Of a DNA stretch of 15,564 bases, positions 1 through 6,451 are shown piece after piece (within the stretch, counting starts at the first letter, position 1; every line of letters starts with the position of its first letter). The translations under genes were made by a program, and so were the position numbers. This DNA comes from Thermoproteota archaeon (lineage in GTDB: Archaea > Korarchaeota > Korarchaeia > Korarchaeales > Korarchaeaceae): the NCBI GenBank assembly GCA_021158805.1, contig JAGGTZ010000046.1, positions 1 through 15,564 of the forward strand. Direction: 5' to 3'. Below the pieces are notes generated by a model, which was given only the letters and a program-made list of their open reading frames with translations, did no database searches and was not told where the DNA came from.

Positions 1-636
1 ATCGTGGCTGTTGGACCGGTCTCGTTTGCTAGAACACCCCTTCCAATAATTTTTGGTCTAGCCAGCTCATTTATACTGACGCTAGTCGTGAATAGAGAGT
101 TGAACATCAGGGCCCTTAAGATCTCCCTAATTTGGGCGGTCTTCACTTTAGTAATAATGCTTCCTAGGACCTTCCTAGACACTACTGTTACTGCTTACAG
201 CTTAGTTCTGCCACCCATGAGGGTATTCTCTAGCATATTCATATTATCGACGTGTGTTCTACTCGTTGGCTTCAACAGACTGATTACGGGCGCTATCAGG
301 TTGGGTATCCCGAGGGAGCTGGTTATATCCATAGAGCTAATGATTGCCCAGGTTTCAAAGCAATTGGTAGAATTGGGTCGGCTAGTAATAGCTAAATCAT
401 CTAGGTTATTCTCGCGTAAAGGATTGTTGGAGGAGTATGGAATCCTCTCAACAGCAACCTCAGAACTCTTTATTAGGGGACCAAATAGAGCCTTCAGGCT
501 TTCAACAGTCATCGAAAGTAGGTTATGGACAGATCTAGATTATATGAGGCCGTCATCCCTAGCAGAGACCGCTATCTTTTTGATAGTACCACTAGCTAGC
601 TCCTTAGGCCTGCTATTAGAGGTGTTCTATGGATGA
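1..636 (+). CDS. ECF/CbiQ-like transporter transmembrane subunit (5' end probably outside window)
   Basis: Likely the T (energy-coupling transmembrane) subunit of an ECF-type metal importer, linking the ATPase to the substrate-binding membrane protein. The frame is open to the window edge; a GTG at position 4 could be a start, but the true start may lie upstream. Several hydrophobic membrane segments are visible, roughly residues 12-28, 40-54, 71-90 and 190-207 of the 210 visible, with a charged cytoplasmic stretch between residues 120 and 185, as in CbiQ/EcfT. The usual Ala-Arg-Gly coupling motif is not clear; the matching place reads around ESRLWTDL. Its stop overlaps the next gene's ATG (ATGA), so the two are translationally coupled. 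With NikR close by, nickel is the likely substrate, although cobalt cannot be excluded. The family call rests mostly on topology and on the partner gene. Confidence 0.72.
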   Translation: MVAVGPVSFARTPLPIIFGLASSFILTLVVNRELNIRALKISLIWAVFTLVIMLPRTFLDTTVTAYSLVLPPMRVFSSIFILSTCVLLVGFNRLITGAIRLGIPRELVISIELMIAQVSKQLVELGRLVIAKSSRLFSRKGLLEEYGILSTATSELFIRGPNRAFRLSTVIESRLWTDLDYMRPSSLAETAIFLIVPLASSLGLLLEVFYG

Positions 637-1460
637 AAATAGAGGTAATAGACGTACACTACAGCTACCCCGATGGAACACCAGCTCTTCAAGGAGTAAG
701 CTTAGAGCTAAGGTCAGGAGAGGTAGTATCACTTCTGGGGCCTAATGGATCAGGAAAAAGCACCCTCCTCCTAATCTTAGCGGGTTTGATCGAACCGCTC
801 TCTGGGGAAGTACTCCTTAATGGGGAGAGGATAAGCTCGTTAGGTACCAGATATAGGAAGATGTGTGGCATCCTCTTCCAAGATCCTGTTGATCAGCTAC
901 TAGCTCCTATAGTAGAGGAAGATGTTTCTATAGGACCGAGACAGTTAGATCTTCCCGAAGAGGAAATTAAGGATAGGGTTGAGTCTGTTCTATTGAGATT
1001 AGGAATTATTGACATACGTGGGAAGTCTCCTTACAAGATAAGCTATGGACAAGCTGCAAAAGTTGCTCTGGCTGGATTATTAGCGCAGGACCCTGATATT
1101 TACCTATTAGACGAGCCCAGTTCCTCTCTAGACTTATATGGCGTATCTTTCTTAATCGAGCTCATACAAGAACTACGTGATCAAGGGAAAATAATAGTTG
1201 TTGCTTCTCAGGACTCAGAACTGGTTGCGGAGATATCTGATAGGGTTTATCTACTGGATAGAGGCAGGGTTGTTTCAGCAGGTAAACCCGATAGGGTCTT
1301 AACTGACATAGAGATGCTGACTAGCATTGGAATAAGGCCACCAACCACCGTAAGGATCTTCTCTAAGGTTTTCCCTAACGCTAAGGAAATCCCAGTAAGG
1401 GAGGAAGATCTAATCAGAAAGATACGTGATTTTCTTTACCTTGTACTCGAAAATCGTTGA
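633..1460 (+). CDS. ECF-type metal (nickel/cobalt) transporter ATPase, CbiO/NikO-like
   Basis: ATP-binding subunit of an energy-coupling-factor metal importer, 275 residues and full length for CbiO/EcfA. Visible motifs are Walker A GPNGSGKST (36-44), Q-loop FQDP (Q83), a signature region SYGQ (137-140) in place of LSGGQ, and Walker B YLLDEP (157-162, catalytic Glu161). The H-loop position reads ASQDSEL, so the normally conserved switch histidine is a glutamine (Q193). The C-terminal part (220-275) is the extra EcfA-like dimerisation region. It starts in an ATGA overlap with the membrane subunit and ends 10 nt before the convergent nikR stop. The odd signature and the missing histidine could mean slow hydrolysis or a partner-dependent ATPase. 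Nickel specificity is inferred from the NikR neighbour. Confidence 0.9.
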   Translation: MKIEVIDVHYSYPDGTPALQGVSLELRSGEVVSLLGPNGSGKSTLLLILAGLIEPLSGEVLLNGERISSLGTRYRKMCGILFQDPVDQLLAPIVEEDVSIGPRQLDLPEEEIKDRVESVLLRLGIIDIRGKSPYKISYGQAAKVALAGLLAQDPDIYLLDEPSSSLDLYGVSFLIELIQELRDQGKIIVVASQDSELVAEISDRVYLLDRGRVVSAGKPDRVLTDIEMLTSIGIRPPTTVRIFSKVFPNAKEIPVREEDLIRKIRDFLYLVLENR

Positions 1461-1470
1461 ATTGAGCCTA

Positions 1471-1887
1471 TTACCCATGATCCCTGAGAGGTATCATGAA
1501 GGGCTTCACAACCTCTATTCCCCTCATCCTTTGGATCTCCTTTACTAGCTCTCTAGCCTTTGACATGGGCCCTGTAATTATAACGACCTCTAGGCACATG
1601 TCTTCACTGAGGTGTATATGGGATGTAGACCTTATGATATCTGTAAAGTGGTGCTGCACATGAGACACTCGATCCGAGGCTTCGTCATGCCTATAAACCA
1701 TAGTCAAAGAGCCAACTACCCATGTATCCTCCTCTTTCACCAGCCACATCCTCTCTCCAATATAGAGAGAGATGGCCTCTGAGATTGCTTTAGAACGGCT
1801 ATTTATACCTAATTCTTTTATTAGACGGTCTAGTTCCTCCAGTACTCTGCGAGGGAGGGAGATTCCTGTCCTAACAACTTCGGACAT
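1471..1887 (-). CDS. nikR: Nickel-responsive transcriptional regulator NikR
   Basis: Metal-dependent repressor that shuts off nickel uptake when nickel is plentiful. The N-terminus (about 1-48) is a ribbon-helix-helix DNA-binding domain (RTGISLPRRVLEELD); the C-terminus (about 55-138) is the ACT-like nickel domain. The high-affinity nickel ligands of E. coli NikR (H76, H87, H89, C95) line up with H79, H90, H92 and C98 with identical spacing. I place the start at the ATG at 1887 (138 aa) because AGGTG (1894-1898, minus sense) lies 6 nt upstream and a TATA element lies about 40 nt upstream; a GTG at 1908 would give 145 aa but would overlap that ribosome site. It is convergent with the transporter genes. 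Their promoter lies outside the window, so the target operator cannot be seen. Confidence 0.93.
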   Translation of the reverse strand: MSEVVRTGISLPRRVLEELDRLIKELGINSRSKAISEAISLYIGERMWLVKEEDTWVVGSLTMVYRHDEASDRVSHVQHHFTDIIRSTSHIHLSEDMCLEVVIITGPMSKARELVKEIQRMRGIEVVKPFMIPLRDHG

Positions 1888-1920
1888 TATACGCACCTTC
1901 TTGTCCACTGGTTATGGAAA

Positions 1921-1942
1921 ATTAAATTATATCTGTTAACAG
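1921..1942 (-). promoter_or_regulatory. nikR promoter: TATA element plus CTGTTAACAG palindrome
   Basis: An AT-rich TATA-like element (1921-1932) centred about 40 nt from the nikR ATG predicts a transcript start near 1901, which leaves the AGGTG ribosome site in a short leader. Immediately on its upstream side is a perfect 10-bp palindrome CTGTTAACAG (1933-1942), placed where an archaeal repressor or BRE-competing regulator could act. Autoregulation by NikR is an inference; the palindrome does not match the E. coli NikR operator. Confidence 0.4.
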
Positions 1943-1971
1943 TTTAACGTTAGAACAACTTTGTATCTTAA

Positions 1972-2152
1972 TTGATATCTAAAATTGGGCTTGATATCAA
2001 CATCTAAATGCCGGGTCTACTATGCTCTAGAATACGGGTTGAGGCCAGTAAAATTCAAGGGTGAGTTATGAATGCAGTATAGGTCTTGAAGATCTATCTC
2101 CGGTCGCTACCTCACGACGATTTGGTATGTCTAATATAAGTATCAAGATACC
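1972..2152. repeat. Cluster of GATATC/GTATC inverted repeats in the nikR-CBS intergenic region
   Basis: This lies in the 395-bp gene-free stretch 1888-2282. TTGATATC occurs twice (1972-1979 and 1991-1998), start to start 19 bp; the second copy is part of a perfect palindrome TTGATATCAA (1991-2000). Further on, GTATC-AA-GATAC (2140-2151) is a 5+2+5 inverted repeat, nested in GGTAT...ATACC (2124-2128 / 2148-2152). No ORF of meaningful length, tRNA-like cloverleaf or rRNA segment is visible here. Some of these sites could be operators; short palindromes in AT-rich DNA also arise by chance. Confidence 0.3.
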
Positions 2153-2233
2153 TGCCGCTGGCTTGAAGCAGTGATGTAGGAATTATTTTATGTGTTTCAC
2201 AAGGCTGTATCTGTTTTTAGGGATATACAAGTA

Positions 2234-2280
2234 GCTATAAATCTTTTTTAAATTCGTAAAACTATATATAGCGGGTGATG
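2234..2280 (+). promoter_or_regulatory. Promoter and ribosome site of the CBS-domain gene
   Basis: A TATA-like GCTATAAAT (2234-2242) would place transcription start near 2264. The leader then carries GGGTGATG (2273-2280), a strong match to the archaeal anti-Shine-Dalgarno, just before the ATG at 2283. Other AT tracts (2243-2253 and 2262-2270) could also serve as TATA boxes but would sit too close to keep the ribosome site in the transcript. Confidence 0.5.
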
Positions 2281-2282
2281 CA

Positions 2283-2714
2283 ATGCCACTCGTTAAGAAG
2301 AGAAGAGAACTCCCCCTAAGGGTCGAGGACATAATGAGCGTCCCGCCTGTTACAGTAGATATGGATACCTCTGTGGAAAAAGCCGCTAAGGTTATGGACG
2401 ATAATAGTATCAGCAGCGTCATGGTTGTCGACAGGGATGGGAAGCTGATCGGAATATTTACAGATAGAGATCTTAGATATGCTGTAGCAGGAGGTAAAGT
2501 TGGCAAGGAGCTACCAATCCACATGATGATGACCGAAAACCCGATAACGATCTCCCCCGGTGCCTCCATCCTAGAAGCTATGAGGAAGATGAGGGATGCC
2601 GATATAAAGCACCTCCCAGTAGTCGATAAGGACAATAAGCCACTAGGCATGATAACTATGAGAGATATCTTAGATGCGGCTTGGCTCTTGTTGGAAGTGA
2701 TTGCCCCCGCCTAA
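2283..2714 (+). CDS. Two-CBS-domain protein
   Basis: A 143-residue protein made of two tandem CBS domains and nothing else: CBS1 about 14-66 (VEDIMS to GIFTDRDL) and CBS2 about 80-131 (ending GMITMRDIL). Such stand-alone Bateman modules bind adenine nucleotides or related ligands and act as small cytoplasmic sensors, but the partner or ligand cannot be read from the sequence. The start is well supported by GGGTGATG next to the ATG. The gene is a single transcription unit on the plus strand, with its own promoter upstream and a short T-run after the stop. The product is soluble, without signal or membrane segments. There is no evident tie to the NikR/transporter block apart from proximity. Confidence 0.9.
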   Translation: MPLVKKRRELPLRVEDIMSVPPVTVDMDTSVEKAAKVMDDNSISSVMVVDRDGKLIGIFTDRDLRYAVAGGKVGKELPIHMMMTENPITISPGASILEAMRKMRDADIKHLPVVDKDNKPLGMITMRDILDAAWLLLEVIAPA

Positions 2715-2725
2715 GCTACTCACAC

Positions 2726-2737
2726 CCCTCCTTTTTC
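2726..2737 (+). terminator. Pyrimidine-rich terminator after the CBS-domain gene
   Basis: A pyrimidine tract ending in five T residues (2732-2736) follows the stop codon by about 15 nt. Archaeal RNA polymerase often stops at such U-rich tracts without a hairpin. The tract is short, so the call is tentative. Confidence 0.3.
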
Positions 2738-2826
2738 GGGATAAGTGTATGTTCGTGATAGTCTAGAGAGACAGGGACCTTACTACCTCTAGGGCTCCTA
2801 ATTCTGGTCCCTAAGAGCATAAAGAA

Positions 2827-3126
2827 TTAGCTTGAGAACATATCCTCTACTTTTCCTGTTTTGGGATTCCATACTTTCAGTTTTACCCCCTTTTTCTCCT
2901 TTGGTTCTATAAGGAGATGCCTACTCCTAGTCTTAGTTGGAATAATAAAGTACTCATCAACCTTACCGTCGTCATGATAGAGAACGAGTTTGTATTTGTC
3001 CTCCGTCCTCTCCTTAGTCAATGGATCTCTGTACTCTATGAGAGCGAACTTCCCCCTAGAGACAATAGTTCTAATCTCTTTCTTTCCCCTCTTACTTATA
3101 GTCATTGCTTCCTCTAGATCCTCCAT
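2827..3126 (-). CDS. Small hypothetical protein, 99 aa
   Basis: I do not recognise a family. The protein is charged and lysine-rich, with alternating hydrophobic residues that suggest a small beta-rich fold (FALIEYRDP, YKLVLYHDDGKVDEYFIIP, VKLKVWNPKTGKVEDMF) and no membrane segment or cysteine. Proper codon usage and its place at the end of a run of minus-strand genes support it as real. The ATG at 3126 gives 99 aa; an in-frame ATG at 3105 is preceded by GAGGA at 5-nt spacing and is also credible, giving 92 aa. A TATA-like element (about 3167-3177) lies at a distance that would give a leader of roughly 20 nt. No function is proposed. Confidence 0.65.
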   Translation of the reverse strand: MEDLEEAMTISKRGKKEIRTIVSRGKFALIEYRDPLTKERTEDKYKLVLYHDDGKVDEYFIIPTKTRSRHLLIEPKEKKGVKLKVWNPKTGKVEDMFSS

Positions 3127-3234
3127 ACGGAATCCCTTTTCTAGGGCAATTCCCTGCCATTGAGATATTCATTTAACCATTTTCTGATTGATAGGGGATT
3201 TACTCCCCTACCATTCTGGAGGGCTGTTGACTGA

Positions 3235-3564
3235 TTAATAGCCGGGTGAGTTAGTATTTCCTCTCGTAAATATATCTTCTTTACTCATCTTCACCCTAAG
3301 CATATCTCCCACAGTGGGCCTACCCAACTTTTCATACTCATCTACCGTTAGGGTTATGGTAACTGTGGGAACTTGCATCTGGCTAATACCGGTAACAGGT
3401 AGCTTCATGTACTTTTCCATGGCTCTAACTACTTGAAACATCATTGCTTCCTCCTCGCTTTCAGGCGGCGGTACCTCTTCAACACCTTTAGGCCTACTTA
3501 GAGAAACTATTATACCTGAAGGGGTCTTCCTGACTTCTGTGACTTCTAGGTATAGATCTAACAT
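3235..3564 (-). CDS. Small archaeal protein, possibly arcadin-1-like
   Basis: A 109-residue soluble protein. The N-terminus (about 1-25) reads as two beta strands, residues 33-55 form an acidic then helical stretch (ESEEEAMMFQVVRAMEKYM), and the C-terminal part carries a strand plus the phrase TLTVDEYEKLGRPTVGDMLR (73-92), followed by a disordered tail. This architecture reminds me of arcadin-1, a small protein encoded near crenactin in some Thermoproteales and Korarchaeota, but I cannot verify the match and no crenactin gene is in the window. A TATA element (AAATATTATATG, minus sense, 3593-3604) sits about 34 nt upstream of the ATG, predicting a leader of under 10 nt. Treat it as a conserved-looking hypothetical with a weak family hint. 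Confidence 0.7.
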   Translation of the reverse strand: MLDLYLEVTEVRKTPSGIIVSLSRPKGVEEVPPPESEEEAMMFQVVRAMEKYMKLPVTGISQMQVPTVTITLTVDEYEKLGRPTVGDMLRVKMSKEDIFTRGNTNSPGY

Positions 3565-3681
3565 AGCGATCTTGAGTGAAGAGGAGGATTCGCATATAAT
3601 ATTTCCTACGAAGGATCTTGGCCAGGGGAAATTAGGCTCTTCCGTTGCATTGATCCGTGTCTACCTTAGGGATAGATTATA

Positions 3682-3693
3682 CAGATATATCTG
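3682..3693. repeat. Perfect 12-bp palindrome CAGATATATCTG in a gene-free stretch
   Basis: This lies in the 244-bp gap between the MobB-like gene and the gene at 3235-3564. It is a perfect 6+6 inverted repeat, flanked by an AT-rich TATA-like stretch (3674-3681) and by short stems (GCTA-TTGT-TAGC about 3738-3749). It could be an operator, or part of a small RNA or of the upstream gene's 3' UTR. I see no ORF here on either strand. Confidence 0.25.
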
Positions 3694-3808
3694 AAAGGGG
3701 TGTAGATTTCTCCTGATCGATGAGCTAATCAGAGGCGCTATTGTTAGCATACCATAGTCTAACTCCTACCTTACACCTAAGTTTAGCAGTAAGGCATGTT
3801 CCCTAAAT

Positions 3809-4324
3809 TCAAACCCTCTTGGGCAGGGGAGGCAGGACCCTCCTCCTTCTCCCTTCCTCTATTATAGCTTTAGCCAGTTCTACTGGAGAGTTATAGCCAT
3901 CTGGGAAATCCTGTCTCTCTGAGTAAACCCCTACTATTGGTGGGGAGAGTCCTGAGATAAGAGAATTCGCCTCCTTTGCGCTCCAAACTGAGAGAGCCTT
4001 TAAAACATCCCTCCTATCTGAAACTAGTTTTTGAAATCCTAGGAGGACTAGGACATCAGGTTCTACCGGAGAGAGGCAGCTAATTCTCTTCTTAATATCT
4101 TCTAGGTTGTCAGGTACGAATGTAGTCGTGTAAACTAGTCTATTAGTTGAATAAGCAAGGGTTATGCCAGCTCCAGCCTCAGCCAGCTTCTTAAGCTCCG
4201 AGGGTATGTTTACCTTCCTCAAGTAGACGGCTGAGGATACCCTGTAGCCGGAACTTGCGAGCATATTAACTAATGGTTTGTAAAGCTCCTCCTTCTTCCC
4301 ACCTAACAGGGCAACAATCATCAT
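3809..4324 (-). CDS. MobB-like P-loop fold protein with degenerate Walker A
   Basis: A 171-residue protein with the layout of MobB, the GTP-binding partner in molybdopterin-guanine dinucleotide synthesis: an N-terminal strand and loop (MMIVALLGGKKEELYK), then SGYRVSSAVYLRK (25-37), an AGAGITLAYS segment (50-59), a DVLVLLGFQKL strand (89-99, where MobB has DLVLVEGF) and a final PIVGVYSE strand. The Walker A GxxxxGK[ST] is not intact, so nucleotide hydrolysis is doubtful. The ATG at 4324 follows GGGGTGG at about 4-nt spacing and comes 1 nt after the stop of the ITP/XTP phosphatase, so the two are almost certainly one operon. It may be a repurposed or structural MobB relative; assignment to molybdenum cofactor work is weak. 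Confidence 0.7.
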   Translation of the reverse strand: MMIVALLGGKKEELYKPLVNMLASSGYRVSSAVYLRKVNIPSELKKLAEAGAGITLAYSTNRLVYTTTFVPDNLEDIKKRISCLSPVEPDVLVLLGFQKLVSDRRDVLKALSVWSAKEANSLISGLSPPIVGVYSERQDFPDGYNSPVELAKAIIEEGRRRRVLPPLPKRV

Positions 4325-4325
4325 G

Positions 4326-4880
4326 TTACCACCCCGGCCATTTATCAGCAGCTATGAACTTGGTGAGCGCCATCATAACCCCGTGGGTATAGAGGTCCGT
4401 CCTACTAACAGCTCCTCTTGTAAAGTATCCTATGGCACCTTCATCTCTCTTTATATCAGGCTTCCCACTCAATTCAGCCATGAGCTTACCAAGCTCTACG
4501 CCCTTTAACAGGTGTGGTAAGAAACTTTTGGGGCACTCGAACCATCCGCTAAAGCCAGTTCCATACATACCATCGTATCTCTCGATCCAGACGAAGCCAG
4601 CGCAGTAGTATCTGCCTGCCATGCTGAAGACCCCACCCTCAATGCCGACTCCGAAATCGGCGTTTAACTTTGCTAAAGCTTCCTTTGCCCTGTTTCTCGC
4701 CCCTATTATCGCTTCCTCTCCTATTGGCTCGTCTGAAACTCCACTTTTGACTTTCACTGGCTCTACTTGCACCTCCCAGATTTTAGAGAATGCCCTCTTT
4801 ACTGCCTCAACCTTCACCGGGTTAGTTGAGCCAACTGCCACAAGTAACTTCTTATCCACAGGCATCACCGTGAAAATCAT
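4326..4880 (-). CDS. Inosine/xanthosine triphosphatase (YjjX/DUF84 family)
   Basis: House-cleaning enzyme that hydrolyses ITP and XTP to the monophosphate, keeping deaminated purines out of DNA and RNA. Family motifs are all present: [14 protein letters not shown] (14-27), [19 protein letters not shown] (47-65), FGVGIEGGV (76-84) and [20 protein letters not shown] (148-167). Its 184 residues match the family's usual 170-190. An in-frame ATG at 4865 gives 179 aa and fits both the family's short N-terminus and a leaderless transcript from the AT element at 4887-4897, so the start is uncertain by 5 residues. The downstream MobB-like gene begins 1 nt after its stop. It is divergent from the YbjN-like gene across 45 bp. 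Confidence 0.92.
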   Translation of the reverse strand: MIFTVMPVDKKLLVAVGSTNPVKVEAVKRAFSKIWEVQVEPVKVKSGVSDEPIGEEAIIGARNRAKEALAKLNADFGVGIEGGVFSMAGRYYCAGFVWIERYDGMYGTGFSGWFECPKSFLPHLLKGVELGKLMAELSGKPDIKRDEGAIGYFTRGAVSRTDLYTHGVMMALTKFIAADKWPGW

Positions 4881-4883
4881 GGG

Positions 4884-4899
4884 AATAACTTATTATTGC
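4884..4899. promoter_or_regulatory. Shared AT-rich core of a divergent promoter
   Basis: The 45-bp gap between the ITP/XTP phosphatase and the YbjN-like gene holds one AT-rich block, AACTTATTATTG (4887-4898). Read on the plus strand it would start a transcript near 4916, just before GGTGATAG and the TTG start at 4926. Read on the minus strand it would start near 4867, close to the ATG at 4865. The two genes may compete for TBP at one element. Confidence 0.4.
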
Positions 4900-4925
4900 T
4901 AAGGATGTAGATACCCGGTGATAGT

Positions 4926-5327
4926 TTGTCCACCGATGTAGAGCAGGAGATCGAAAGATACCTGAATCAGATGAGAATAAAATTCCAAAAGGAAGAGGGG
5001 GTCTTCGCTTCCCTATGGAGGGTAGGGGATGGTGAGTACTGGGTCCTAGTTTTTGTAGGAGATGAGTGGGTAGCCATAAGAACTACCATACTAGAGAAGG
5101 AACAGGTCCCAAACAGTCTAGACTTCTACAAGAGCCTGCTTAACGCACACTACAAGCTCGCAGAGGTTAGATATGATGTAGATGATGATGGAAACGTTGG
5201 ATCTACGAAAACCCTGCCGATAACGGGTCTAAACTTCGATAACTTCTCCAGCGAATTTAACTCTGTAGTATTTGCAATAGATTATTTCAGGCAGGAAATT
5301 GCGCCTAAATTTGATATCCAAGTTTAG
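4926..5327 (+). CDS. YbjN-like (type III secretion chaperone-like fold) protein
   Basis: A 133-residue acidic soluble protein. Its pattern fits the YbjN / T3S-chaperone-like fold: an N-terminal helix (EIERYLNQMRIKF), a beta hairpin (GEYWVLVFVGDEWVAIRTTI, 36-55), a helix with an asparagine (YKSLLNAHYKL), the phrase EVRYDVDDDGNVGSTKTLPI and a C-terminal helix ending in FRQEIAPKF. Members are thought to assist or bind partner proteins; no specific role can be given here. The start is a TTG preceded by GGTGATAG (4917-4924), since no in-frame ATG is nearby. It stands alone on the plus strand, divergent from the phosphatase and convergent with aroB'. Family confidence is moderate; that it is a gene is near certain. 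Confidence 0.72.
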   Translation: MSTDVEQEIERYLNQMRIKFQKEEGVFASLWRVGDGEYWVLVFVGDEWVAIRTTILEKEQVPNSLDFYKSLLNAHYKLAEVRYDVDDDGNVGSTKTLPITGLNFDNFSSEFNSVVFAIDYFRQEIAPKFDIQV

Positions 5328-5337
5328 GCTCTTCCGC

Positions 5338-5346
5338 CACTTTTTT
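5338..5346 (+). terminator. T-rich terminator after the YbjN-like gene
   Basis: A run of six T residues (5341-5346), about 13 nt after the stop codon, in the 61-bp gap between convergent genes. This is the usual form of an archaeal intrinsic stop for the plus strand. A small CTAAC...GTTAG inverted repeat follows (about 5360-5379), weak in length. Confidence 0.4.
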
Positions 5347-5388
5347 GAGATAATATCGCCTAACTGTGTTATCGGTTAGCTTCCTTGA

Positions 5389-6399
5389 TTATCTCTCTTC
5401 TATGAATTCATCCACAGCCGTCCCGAAATGCCTGGCCTTTTTCTCCTCCACATATACCAGTATTTTGTCCCCAGGCTTAACTTCGGTCACTGGAAGTGGG
5501 CTTCCATCTGCCCTCGTCAAAGGTACTGTTTCCGCAAGCTGAAGGACGGCCCATCCTTCAGCAGCATTGGCCTTAGCCCTTATAAGTACCATAGGCCTCC
5601 TCTCCACCTTGGCTCTTCCAACGGAAACTATCCTTCTTCTTCCATCCTTATTCACTGCCAGCACACCCAAACCCGATTTAACCTCCGAGAGGTACTTTGT
5701 TTTACCGCCCGGGACAAGAACATAGTTGGAGACAGCCCCAGCATTGACCCTAAATTCCCTAGGAGATGTGAATGGGGATTTTATGTTTTCACTATGAACA
5801 AGTAAGAAGAAGGAGGCTGAACCTCCAACTAACATTCCCTCTCCAGGCTCTAATATTGAGGTAGTGTCGATGCATACCCTGTCACCCAATCCGACCTCCC
5901 TCACCTCCAAGACCTCGGCCTCTACCAATTCCAAGGGATTAACCTCCTCAAATAGTCTTATCACTGAGTTAAGCTTTGATATCGAGTCTATGGGCATCAC
6001 GACCCCTTTAACACCCACTTCAAGCACTCCTAAGAGTGACCTGGCTTCCTCCACGCTATTAGCAATAGCATAGATTTTATCTCCTCCCAACTCAGCTATG
6101 ATGTTTTCAAGCGGGATTATCTTCCAACCCTCGCTGTCTATGAGTACTTTGCTCCTAGCAGCTACTTCTTCGACTACCTTCAGGTCCTCAGGTCTCCTTA
6201 TCCTAACTAGAGTTAGGCCCTCTTGGGAGTATTCAGGCCATTCTTTGACATCTACTACTAAATCAGGGCTTATTAATTCTCTAATATTAGTAGCAACATC
6301 TTCAGAGAGAGCTACTACTTTAATACCCGTCTTGCTTGCCTTATCTATAACTTCAGGAGTCGATCCATCACCCAAGAGCATAAGCTCCTTCATAAGCAT
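5389..6399 (-). CDS. aroB': 3-dehydroquinate synthase II (archaeal AroB')
   Basis: NAD-dependent oxidative deamination and cyclisation of 2-amino-3,7-dideoxy-D-threo-hept-6-ulosonate to 3-dehydroquinate, the archaeal entry into the shikimate pathway that replaces DAHP synthase plus AroB. The 336 residues match the family (about 320-390). Family hallmarks are all visible: EGWKIIPLENIIA (90-102), GDRVCIDTTSILEPGEGM (172-189), FRVNAGAVSNYVLVPGG (216-232), KTKYLSE (233-239) and ARHFGTAVDEFIEE (322-335). The ATG at 6399 lacks a ribosome site but has a TATA-like element at 6421-6432, about 26 nt upstream, so the mRNA is probably leaderless. It lies 52 bp after the RACo gene on the same strand. The partner ADH synthase (AroA') is not in the window. 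Confidence 0.97.
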   Translation of the reverse strand: MLMKELMLLGDGSTPEVIDKASKTGIKVVALSEDVATNIRELISPDLVVDVKEWPEYSQEGLTLVRIRRPEDLKVVEEVAARSKVLIDSEGWKIIPLENIIAELGGDKIYAIANSVEEARSLLGVLEVGVKGVVMPIDSISKLNSVIRLFEEVNPLELVEAEVLEVREVGLGDRVCIDTTSILEPGEGMLVGGSASFFLLVHSENIKSPFTSPREFRVNAGAVSNYVLVPGGKTKYLSEVKSGLGVLAVNKDGRRRIVSVGRAKVERRPMVLIRAKANAAEGWAVLQLAETVPLTRADGSPLPVTEVKPGDKILVYVEEKKARHFGTAVDEFIEER

Positions 6400-6420
6400 C
6401 TGGCAAGGGAACGGCCAAAC

Positions 6421-6432
6421 GTTATTTTAGTT
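6421..6432 (-). promoter_or_regulatory. TATA element of aroB'
   Basis: Read on the minus strand the sequence is AACTAAAATAAC. Its centre is about 26 nt from the aroB' ATG, the distance expected between a TATA box and the transcript start, which supports a leaderless start and a promoter separate from the upstream metE-RACo pair. Confidence 0.45.
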
Positions 6433-6451
6433 GAGTACAGGTGTGATTGCA

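Noticed and set aside
633..1460. Reading the ATPase as a pseudogene because of its odd motifs
   Set aside because: The frame is intact, full length and has normal Walker A and B motifs.
1888..2282. tRNA or rRNA gene in the largest gap
   Set aside because: No acceptor stem with T-loop sequence or conserved rRNA segment could be found on either strand.
2183..2650. 155-codon ORF antisense to the CBS-domain gene
   Set aside because: The opposite strand has a clear two-CBS protein with promoter and ribosome site; this frame is a serine/leucine-rich shadow.
3700..3735. Possible C/D-box guide RNA (CTGA next to CGATGAG)
   Set aside because: Only one box pair is present and the second is a poor match; there is no outer C and D pair at the right distance.
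5428..5805. 125-codon ORF antisense to aroB'
   Set aside because: It is a shadow of a strongly recognised gene; the translation is low-complexity and matches no family.
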